Shown here in pieces: positions 1-4,964 of a DNA stretch of 9,061 nt. The position numbers were made by a program, and so were the translations under genes. The notes under the pieces are model-generated. The model saw nothing but the letters and a program-made list of their open reading frames with translations, was not told the DNA's origin and made no database searches. The DNA comes from Streptosporangiaceae bacterium (GTDB taxonomy: Bacteria > Actinomycetota > Actinomycetes > Streptosporangiales > Streptosporangiaceae): contig JASHTQ010000460.1 of assembly GCA_030040475.1 (NCBI GenBank), positions 1 through 9,061 of the forward strand, in the 5' to 3' direction. Numbering within the stretch: the first letter of the stretch is position 1; each line of letters starts with the position of its first letter.

Positions 1-968
1 ACAAGGACCGCGAGCGCCACCGCGGCGTAGCCGCGGACCGGGCGCCGGCGGGCCGGCCGCGGCACCGGGAGGGTCTGCCGCAGCGGCGGGACGGCCGCAG
101 GCGGCCGCCACGTCTGGGACAGGATGGTCCGGGTGGGCGCGTCGAAGCTGGCCCGCGGCTGGGTGGAGGTATGCGTCAGCTCGCGCAGCACGTAATCGGC
201 GGCGGGCCGGTTCTGCGGCTCCTTGGCCAGGGCTGCCACGACCCAGGGTCGCAGCGAGTCGGGCACCGCGGCGATGTCCGGCTCGGTGTTCATGATCCGG
301 TAGAAGACGGCCGCGGCCACGCCGGTGCCGAACGGGGCGGCCCCGCTGGCCGCGTACGCGATCGTCACCGCCCAGGAGAACATGTCGGACGCGGTGACCG
401 CCTCCCCCATGATCTGCTCGGGCGCCATGAACCCGATCGAGCCGACCGTCATGCCGGTCTGGGTCAGGACCGTGGCGTCCAGCGCCTGGGCGATCCCGAA
501 GTCGATGACCTTGGGACCCCGCGCGGTGAGGATCACGTTGGACGGCTTGAGGTCGCGGTGGATGATGCCGGCCGCGTGGATCACGGCAAGCGCCTCGGCG
601 AGCCCGGTGGCCAGGCCGTACAGCATCTCGGCCCCGAGCGCGCCGTGAGAGTCGACGTAGTCGGCCAGCGAGGGCCCGTCGACGTACTCGGTGACGAGGA
701 ACGGCCTCGGCCCGTCGGTGTCGGCCTCGATCACCCGCACCGTGCACATGCCCTCGACCCGGGTCAGCGTGGCCACCTCGCGGCTGAACCGGATCCGGAA
801 CTCGGGATCCTCGGCCAGTTCCGGGCGCAGCACCTTGACCGCGACCTGGCTGCCGTCCTTCGCGGCGGCGAGATAGACGACGCCCATCCCGCCGGCACCT
901 AGCCGGGCGGTCAGCCGGTAACGGCCGACTCGCGCGGGATCCCCCGGCAACAGCGGTCCCTGAGTCAA
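1..968 (-). CDS. PknB-type Ser/Thr protein kinase, C-terminus outside window
   Basis: Phosphorylates Ser/Thr of target proteins using ATP, normally from the cytoplasmic face of the membrane. Visible: glycine-rich loop GAGGMGVVY at residues 24-32, ATP lysine K45 in VAVKVL, catalytic loop HRDLKPSN at 137-144 with D139, metal-binding DFG at 156-158, an activation loop with T169, T171 and T174, and APEQ at 182-185. All key kinase residues are intact. A proline-rich linker follows, then an Arg-rich stretch and a hydrophobic run (GYAAVALAVL) that looks like the start of a membrane helix as the window ends, so any extracellular sensor domain is unseen. I chose the TTG at 968 because GGGGGAGGGG lies 5 bases upstream and it gives the usual short lead into GDPxxxGxYRL. 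An in-frame ATG at 1058 would add 30 residues; those codons have lower third-position GC. Transcribed away from the wall-protein remnant at 1563. Confidence 0.95.
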   Translation of the reverse strand, partial: MTQGPLLPGDPARVGRYRLTARLGAGGMGVVYLAAAKDGSQVAVKVLRPELAEDPEFRIRFSREVATLTRVEGMCTVRVIEADTDGPRPFLVTEYVDGPSLADYVDSHGALGAEMLYGLATGLAEALAVIHAAGIIHRDLKPSNVILTARGPKVIDFGIAQALDATVLTQTGMTVGSIGFMAPEQIMGEAVTASDMFSWAVTIAYAASGAAPFGTGVAAAVFYRIMNTEPDIAAVPDSLRPWVVAALAKEPQNRPAADYVLRELTHTSTQPRASFDAPTRTILSQTWRPPAAVPPLRQTLPVPRPARRRPVRGYAAVALAVL

Positions 969-1376
969 CGAGACCCCTCCCCCTTCCGCCCCAGGCAATG
1001 GTCGCACGGACGGCCGCCCCCAGCGGCTGACCAGTCGCCTGATCCATGAATCCTCCATAATGTCACCCTTTGCGGCCGGGGAGAACGGGCCGCTGACCAC
1101 CCGGCCGGAGGCGCGGGTGCGGGGGTGAGATACCACGGCTCGTTCGGATAAAAAATGAATTTGATCTTTGCCATGGGCGGCGGGAAACCGGTGCGGATCT
1201 GCGGCGCGGCGGTGAACGCGCGACGCGGGCGCCGACCGCCCGGCGGACGAACCGGCGGCGGTCGGCACATCGTAGTCATCCATGTCTGTTAGGTAGTTCC
1301 GGCCCGTAGATGGCGGTGCGTGGTGCAGCCTGGAGCACTAATAGCACCCGCACCGGAGGCTCGATTGTGCTATTGA
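969..1376. other. Intergenic region upstream of the kinase gene
   Basis: About 400 bases with no convincing gene. Bases 1056-968 could be a 30-codon extension of the kinase. An A/T-rich stretch at about 1146-1172 stands out from the GC-rich background and may hold the kinase promoter on the minus strand, but I see no clear -35/-10 pair. The right-hand part, 1315-1374, holds a strong inverted-repeat structure listed separately. Confidence 0.5.
1315..1374 (+). other. Potential structured RNA with alternative pairings
   Basis: GGTGCG (1315-1320) plus GGTGC (1322-1326) can pair with GCACC (1344-1348) plus CGCACC (1349-1354). This gives an 11-bp stem with one bulged T and a 17-base loop. The segment AATAGCAC (1340-1347), partly in that stem, is also exactly complementary to GTGCTATT (1367-1374), so the two folds exclude each other. 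AGCCT (1327-1331) in the loop is complementary to AGGCT (1357-1361), allowing a pseudoknot. It lies upstream of the plus-strand frame ending at 1838. I do not recognise a known riboswitch class, and function is inference. Confidence 0.4.
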
Positions 1377-1562
1377 GGCCTGACCCGGACCGCAAGCCGC
1401 GCGCAACGTCGTCGGCACGCCCAGGCGCGGCGTCCCGGCACCGCAAGCGGGCAGCGGCCGGGTCGGGGCGTCCGGGCCGCAAGCCGACCGCGGCCGAGTC
1501 CGGGTTGTGGCACAGGCTCATCAGGATCGCGGCGTGCGTGGTCGTCGGACATCACGCCGTCC

Positions 1563-1838
1563 GTGCAGGTCGGCGAGCACGTGACGTCCTCTACCGTGGT
1601 CGGCAGCATGTTCGAGGGAAGCGACGGCATCGAGACCGGCTGGGCGCAGCCGACCGGCGTGACCGCGGAATCGCAGGCTGCCGCGGCGGGGGGCATCGGC
1701 GCGCTCGGCCCGTTCCCGACCAAGGTAGGGCTCAACTTCGACGATCTGCTGCAGTCGCTTGGCGTGCCGCCCGCGCCCAACGCCGACACCCCCGCCTCCG
1801 GCCTGCTCCCCTCGAACTACCCGGCCAACGGCGGTTAG
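1563..1838 (+). pseudogene. Probable remnant of an M23/LytM-like wall protein (C-terminal end only)
   Basis: From GTG 1563 the frame gives 91 residues. The sequence VGEHVTSSTVVGSMF-GIETGWA resembles the last beta-strands of LytM/M23 peptidase-like domains, where a 'V.vGq.V..G..IG' strand is followed by a GIE.GWA-type segment in actinobacterial secreted wall proteins. The rest (VGLNFDDLLQSLGVPPAPN) fits the C-terminal tail of such proteins. The frame is open back to a TGA at 1374-1376, and residues just before the GTG (SSDITPS) already look like the same domain. Further upstream no frame shows the expected HxxxD metal motif, a signal peptide or a good ribosome binding site. A GC-rich hairpin follows the stop by 16 bases, as for a real gene end. 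I read this as the 3' end of a gene that lost its 5' part. It could instead be a small intact protein of unknown role. Family assignment is from memory of the motif, not a search. Confidence 0.4.
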
Positions 1839-1854
1839 CCCCGTTGTCTCAGCG

Positions 1855-1878
1855 CCCGCCGCGCGGGCCCGCGGCGGG
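1855..1878 (+). terminator. GC-rich hairpin after the wall-protein remnant
   Basis: CCCGCCGCG (1855-1863) and CGCGGCGGG (1870-1878) form a perfect 9-bp stem with a 6-base loop, starting 16 bases after the TAG at 1836-1838. There is no T run, which is common for actinomycete terminators. It lies between convergent reading frames and could serve both directions. Confidence 0.55.
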
Positions 1879-1940
1879 GACTCCGCGACACGATGCGGCC
1901 AGACGGCCCGGCGGGACGGGGTCACGTGATCCCAGATGTG

Positions 1941-2258
1941 TCAATAGTGTTGACCAGCACCAGTGGTACCGCCGCGGCGCTGGCGTCCGACCTGCGTGAC
2001 GAGCGCGGGTTCGGCCTGGGCGGGGCCGGGGTGGCGATCGCCGTCCGCGTCGTCGGCCCAGAAGGCGATCAGCTCGTCCTCGGTGAGCAGCGGCGGCGGG
2101 ACGTCGGAGCGCAGGGTCCGCCCGGTTGCCAGCGACCAGCTGGTGATGAGCACCCGCGCGAGCAGCGCGTCCTCCTCGTCGTCGGCGCGGCGGTGACGCG
2201 GCGTAATTGGACCGGAAAGTCTCGCGCGCAGCGTGCCCAAGACAGTAATGTCATGCAT
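1941..2258 (-). CDS. Conserved-looking small hypothetical protein, 105 aa
   Basis: I do not know its function. The ATG at 2258 is preceded by GGGAGG with 6 bases of spacing, a strong actinomycete ribosome binding site, so I chose it over longer in-frame starts. The N-terminal 30 residues are basic then acidic (RHRRADDEEDALL). The core at 32-70 contains LITSWSLATGR, SDVPPPLLTEDEL and IAFWADD, a pattern I associate with short uncharacterised actinobacterial proteins. The tail after residue 70 is polar and looks disordered. No signal peptide, membrane helix or cysteines are visible, so it is probably cytoplasmic. The gene faces away from the methyltransferase across a 749-base structured intergenic region. 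Its ribosome binding site lies within two alternative hairpins, suggesting post-transcriptional control. Confidence 0.75.
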   Translation of the reverse strand: MHDITVLGTLRARLSGPITPRHRRADDEEDALLARVLITSWSLATGRTLRSDVPPPLLTEDELIAFWADDADGDRHPGPAQAEPALVTQVGRQRRGGTTGAGQHY

Positions 2259-2264
2259 GGTTCG

Positions 2265-2292
2265 CCTCCCTTCAGGAGGTGGGCAAGGGAGG
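2265..2292 (-). promoter_or_regulatory. Competing hairpins over the ribosome binding site
   Basis: In the minus-strand transcript the Shine-Dalgarno GGAGG (2269-2265) can pair with CCTCC at 2279-2275 across a 5-base loop. Alternatively AAGGGAGG (2272-2265) can pair with CCTCCCTT (2292-2285) across a 12-base loop. Both pairings are perfect, both hide the ribosome binding site of the gene starting at 2258, and they cannot form together. Regulation is inference. Confidence 0.45.
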
Positions 2293-2333
2293 GCCGCCCC
2301 GATACGGTCCAGGCGGTAGCGAACAGGGATTGC

Positions 2334-2377
2334 GGTCAGCGTGGATACCGGCATTCCGGTATTGCTATCCGCTGACC
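2334..2377. repeat. 44-base two-tier inverted repeat
   Basis: GGTCAGCG (2334-2341) pairs perfectly with CGCTGACC (2370-2377). Inside it TACCGG (2346-2351) pairs with CCGGTA (2356-2361) around a CATT loop. GGATA (2343-2347) and TATCC (2366-2370) offer a partly competing pairing. It lies 75 bases upstream of the small hypothetical gene at 2258 and could be part of its leader RNA, a terminator blocking read-through, or a DNA site. Confidence 0.5.
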
Positions 2378-2602
2378 CCCCGAGCGCGCTGTGCGTCCGG
2401 CTGGCATGGCTCGCGGCCGCGCGGTGACGCCGGGATCGCGACTGGCCAGCGCCATTGGGCCGGACGAAGAAGACTTTACCGCCGTCGTGCGCAACGCGGG
2501 GCAAGAAAACCAAGTCTGGCATGCGCCGTTTCGCCGCATGTCGGCTGGTCATGGCGTTTGCGCAGGTTACGTGGCGATCTCGGCGCGGCGGTAAGTCGAG
2601 TC

Positions 2603-2638
2603 AAATGCATACGCAGATGCACACGCAAATGCTTCGCA
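2603..2638. repeat. Three tandem 12-bp repeats
   Basis: Units at 2603-2614, 2615-2626 and 2627-2638 share the pattern ArATGCaynCGC. The first two differ at two positions; the third is more diverged at its end. They sit in the most A/T-rich part of the intergenic region, next to inverted repeats, as iteron-like regulator or initiator sites do. Confidence 0.5.
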
Positions 2639-2652
2639 CATTCGTAGCAGAG

Positions 2653-2665
2653 CCGAACATTTCGG
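2653..2665. repeat. Short inverted repeat CCGAA-N3-TTCGG
   Basis: Perfect 5-bp arms at 2653-2657 and 2661-2665, lying between the 12-bp direct repeats and the 24-bp near-palindrome. It may be a protein-binding half of a composite site; alone it is short enough to occur by chance. Confidence 0.3.
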
Positions 2666-2673
2666 TCTTAATT

Positions 2674-2697
2674 GGACATGTGATCGTTCACAAGTCC
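2674..2697. promoter_or_regulatory. 24-bp near-palindrome, candidate operator
   Basis: Left arm GGACATGTGA (2674-2683) and right arm TCACAAGTCC (2688-2697) mirror each other at nine of ten positions around a 4-base centre TCGT. The inner TGTGA/TCACA resembles the arms of a CRP/FNR-type site, but the spacing is 4 rather than the usual 6. It lies in an A/T-rich stretch between divergent genes (starts at 2258 and 3008), a typical place for an operator. On the minus strand TTGTGA and TTAAGA spaced by 16 bases overlap it and could be a promoter for the small hypothetical gene. Confidence 0.5.
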
Positions 2698-2735
2698 TTT
2701 TCCTGGATATTGCTGTGCACCAAATGAACGTGTGT

Positions 2736-2752
2736 TTACGCCCGAGGCGTAA
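2736..2752. repeat. Perfect inverted repeat TTACGCC-CGA-GGCGTAA
   Basis: Seven-base arms at 2736-2742 and 2746-2752 with a 3-base loop. It could be a dimer-binding site or a small hairpin. It marks the boundary between the A/T-rich stretch to its left and normal GC-rich sequence to its right. Confidence 0.45.
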
Positions 2753-2872
2753 CCGGGCTCAAGGCCGCGGGTACGGACGGATCCGGCGCCCGCGCCCGCG
2801 GGCTGGCCCATGATGACCATCCGGCCCGTGCCGGCGACTACCGGCCCGATGCTGACATCTAGTTATCGGCTG

Positions 2873-2900
2873 TTGCTGAGCGTAGCTCGCATGGTAATGT
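2873..2900 (+). promoter_or_regulatory. Candidate promoter for the methyltransferase gene
   Basis: TTGCTG (2873-2878) and TAATGT (2895-2900) are spaced by 16 bases, and the -10 is preceded by TGG, giving an extended TGnTAATGT form. It would start transcription about 100 bases ahead of the ATG at 3008. Recognised by eye only; actinomycete promoters are variable. Confidence 0.35.
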
Positions 2901-3007
2901 GCGTGCTCCGGCGAGGCTTCCGTTACGGCTCTGGCCGACGCGGCTGTGCGCAGCGATCCCCGGCGCGCGCCTTCACCAATCAGCGATTCCTGAAGGAGCA
3001 TCCTGTC

Positions 3008-3832
3008 ATGCCAGCAACCCTGCGGCGCCGCATCATCACCTCGCCGGTCGCCAGGCCCGCCGTGTTCCCCACCCGTGCCATGTCCGTGCTGCGCTACGAC
3101 GCGAGGCTGGTAGGGCGTTCGCTGGGCTGGCTGATCCGCAGCGGCGAGACCATGAACATCGGCTACGACCTGGACCCGATGAACCGCGATCAGCTCGGCT
3201 GGTTCGTCTGCGCGGTCACCGGAGCCGACATCGGGCAGGTCCGGGGCTGGATGCGGGAACTGGAGCAGGACGAAGCGCTCTTCGACCAGATGAAGCGGCG
3301 GCTGGCCTCCAACCCCAGCCGGCGGATCTGCGCCAGGCAGCCGCACTGGGCCAGGCGGCTCGGGTGGTACGCGATCGTCCGTGCCATCCAGCCGGAGCTT
3401 GTCGTGGAGGCGGGCACCTACCTCGGTCTCGGCTCCTGCGTCCTCGCCGCCGCGTTGCTCAGGAACTCCCACGGCCGCCTGGCCACGATCGACATCGATC
3501 CCGACGCCGGGCACCTGATCACCCAGCCGTGGGCGAGCGTGATCGACCGGCACGTCGGGGACTCGGTCGAACTGCTCAAGGGCATGCACGACGTCGGGAT
3601 GTTCCTGCACGACAGCTGCTACTCCTACGACCACGAGAGCGCGGAGTTCATCGCGGTCGAGCCGAACCTGCTGCCGGGTGCGGTCGTGCTATCCGACAAC
3701 GCCCGCAGCTCGGGTTCGTCGGCGCTGTCCGACTGGGCCGAATGGAGCGGCCGTCGCTACCTGTACTTCAGGGAGCAGCCCCGCGACCACTGGTGGCCGG
3801 GGGACGGGGTCGGCGCCGCCTGGGCTAAGTAG
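3008..3832 (+). CDS. Class I SAM-dependent methyltransferase (Methyltransf_24-like)
   Basis: Predicted to transfer a methyl group from S-adenosylmethionine; the substrate is unknown. The 274-residue protein starts at ATG 3008, with AAGGAG 9 bases upstream; earlier in-frame ATGs lack this. Residues 1-120 form an Arg-rich, mainly helical lead. The Rossmann fold begins with motif I VVEAGTYLGLGS (132-143), then the acidic end of strand 2 in ATIDIDPDAG (159-168), VGDS (183-186), FLHDSCYSYDHE (199-210) and VVLSDNA (226-232). The C-terminus ends in YFREQPRDHWWPGDGVGAAW, which looks like a natural family end. No signal peptide or clear membrane helix, so probably cytoplasmic. The usual family motif D-G/S-D-H-S/T-Y reads D-S-C-Y-S-Y here (202-207), losing an Asp and a His that often bind metal or act in catalysis. 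The last 76 bases overlap the convergent sulfotransferase gene. Its partner and pathway cannot be told from the sequence. Confidence 0.85.
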   Translation: MPATLRRRIITSPVARPAVFPTRAMSVLRYDARLVGRSLGWLIRSGETMNIGYDLDPMNRDQLGWFVCAVTGADIGQVRGWMRELEQDEALFDQMKRRLASNPSRRICARQPHWARRLGWYAIVRAIQPELVVEAGTYLGLGSCVLAAALLRNSHGRLATIDIDPDAGHLITQPWASVIDRHVGDSVELLKGMHDVGMFLHDSCYSYDHESAEFIAVEPNLLPGAVVLSDNARSSGSSALSDWAEWSGRRYLYFREQPRDHWWPGDGVGAAWAK

Positions 3833-4749
3833 CCCCACTTGGCGCAGATGTCCGCGAGCTCGGCCGGCATCTCGGCGGGCAGCGGCGCCGGGGGCTGGAT
3901 GCGGCCCGAGCGGATGTTCAGCGAGCTGTCGCCGAGGCCGGGCGTGAAGCCGGCGTGGGCAAAGCGGCCATAGCTGAGCATGGACGGCTCGAAGGGAACG
4001 CCGAGGAACCCGCACAGCTGGCCGACGATCCGCTCCGGCTCGCCGGTCAGGTCCTCGTACCGGACGGTGAGCCCGTCCAGGGCACTGCGGGCCTGCTCGA
4101 GGACGGTCATGTAGCGCAGCCCCCTGGCCACCGACTCGTCGAGGGCGCCGGACTCCTCGGGGCGCCAGGCGGGATCCCAGGATGAGTGCAGCGAGGCCAC
4201 CGTGGCCGCGGGGTGGCGGAGCAGGAACACGAACTGGGCGTCCGGCCAGCACGCGGCTATCCGGTCCCAGATCAGGACGTTGCTCGGCGTCTTGGCCACG
4301 ATCCGGGGCTTGCCGCTGCGCTGCAGCGCGTCGGCGAGCACGCGGTCCCACAGCATGTAGTCAAGCTCGTCGCCGGCCAGCCCGAGTCCTTCGATCGAGG
4401 CCCTGATCCACGTCGTCTCCGCGCGGACCTCCAGGTGCTTCAGCGGGAGTTCGGGCGGCGCGTAGAGCCCCGAGTGGCTGCCGAGGATCGCGCGCAGCAG
4501 CGTCGACCCGGCGCGGGGCGCGGAGAAGATGAACACCGGCGCCCTCAGCAGGCGCCTGCCCTGGGCGGGCGGCAGGTGCCATGCCTGGTCGGCCAGCGGG
4601 CGGGACAGCTGGAACCCGACGGTCCTTACCAGCAGCGCATTGACCGGCCTCGGCGACGGAAGCTGCCAGGCCCGGTCGGTCAGCGGACGGGACAGCTGAT
4701 ACCCGATGGTCCGCTCCAGCACCGCATTGACTCGCCGCTTCCAAGGCAT
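3757..4749 (-). CDS. Sulfotransferase family protein
   Basis: Predicted to move a sulfuryl group from PAPS to an alcohol, sugar or amine acceptor that is not known. The 330-residue protein has the 5'-phosphosulfate loop FIFSAPRAGSTLLRAIL at 73-89 and the 3'-phosphate motif VFLLRHPAATVASLHSSW at 174-191 with R178 and S187. VRYEDLTGEPERI (229-241) and FLGVPFEP (248-255) are typical of the C-terminal half. The N-terminus holds two tandem copies of a 29-residue unit (7-35 and 36-64). Family members commonly end near CAKWGYL (302-308); here 22 residues more follow, encoded by DNA that also codes for the end of the methyltransferase. The ATG at 4749 is the first possible start, since an in-frame TGA lies just upstream, but the ribosome binding site (AAGG about 11 bases away) is weak. 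No signal peptide; probably cytoplasmic. Confidence 0.9.
   Translation of the reverse strand: MPWKRRVNAVLERTIGYQLSRPLTDRAWQLPSPRPVNALLVRTVGFQLSRPLADQAWHLPPAQGRRLLRAPVFIFSAPRAGSTLLRAILGSHSGLYAPPELPLKHLEVRAETTWIRASIEGLGLAGDELDYMLWDRVLADALQRSGKPRIVAKTPSNVLIWDRIAACWPDAQFVFLLRHPAATVASLHSSWDPAWRPEESGALDESVARGLRYMTVLEQARSALDGLTVRYEDLTGEPERIVGQLCGFLGVPFEPSMLSYGRFAHAGFTPGLGDSSLNIRSGRIQPPAPLPAEMPAELADICAKWGYLAQAAPTPSPGHQWSRGCSLKYR
4558..4731 (-). repeat. Tandem 29-residue (87-bp) coding repeat in the sulfotransferase
   Basis: Unit 1 (4731-4645) and unit 2 (4644-4558) encode V-N-A-x-L-x-R-T-(I/V)-G-(Y/F)-Q-L-S-R-P-L-x-D-x-A-W-x-L-P. Most positions are identical or conservatively changed, and the phase is exact, so this is an internal duplication rather than chance similarity. 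Confidence 0.85.
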
Positions 4750-4910
4750 AAGGGGTCACACCTTGCCGGGACCGTCTGGATACCAAGTAGGAAGTTCTTG
4801 TGGCTAGGTTGTCGATTCGGTGAGAATCCGTTCGGCGCAGGAATGGGCGCAGGGATGCGGGAACCAGGCGGCCGGACCGGCTTGCGGAGCGATCAGGCCG
4901 CCGGACATGG

Positions 4911-4946
4911 CGGAGGGACCCCGGCGGATCTGCCGGGGTCCCTCCG
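4911..4946 (-). terminator. Perfect 15-bp terminator hairpin
   Basis: Bases 4911-4925 (CGGAGGGACCCCGGC) are the exact reverse complement of 4932-4946, with a 6-base loop. The hairpin begins 18 bases after the stop codon of the secreted protein gene (4965-4967). It is the most stable simple hairpin I see in the window, lacks a T run, and should end that transcript before the sulfotransferase promoter region. Confidence 0.8.
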
Positions 4947-4964
4947 TTAATCCGTGCTACCTGC

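Noticed and set aside
171..902. Long plus-strand open frame across the kinase region
   Set aside because: It lies opposite a minus-strand frame with every catalytic kinase motif. Its product is a Gly/Arg/His-rich composition typical of a shadow frame.
965..1174. Minus-strand frame starting MAKIKFIFYP and ending in a TTGA overlap with the kinase TTG start
   Set aside because: Codon third positions are mixed, the product is Pro/Gly-rich with no domain look, and no good ribosome binding site precedes it. The overlap is probably chance.
1919..1932. Imperfect palindrome around TCACGTGA
   Set aside because: It lies between convergent gene ends, where an operator is unlikely, and an 8-bp palindrome is expected by chance in a sequence of this size.
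2674..2697. Standard CRP-binding site
   Set aside because: The arms look like TGTGA/TCACA, but the spacer is 4 bases rather than 6, so I report it only as an operator-like palindrome.
2455..2727. Plus-strand frame with a QMHTQMHTQM repeat
   Set aside because: The peptide repeat is just the 12-bp DNA repeat read in frame. The frame has no ribosome binding site and its base composition does not fit local genes.
2810..3007. N-terminal extension of the methyltransferase from ATG 2810
   Set aside because: The extension is Arg-rich without family likeness and covers a candidate promoter. ATG 3008 has a clear ribosome binding site.
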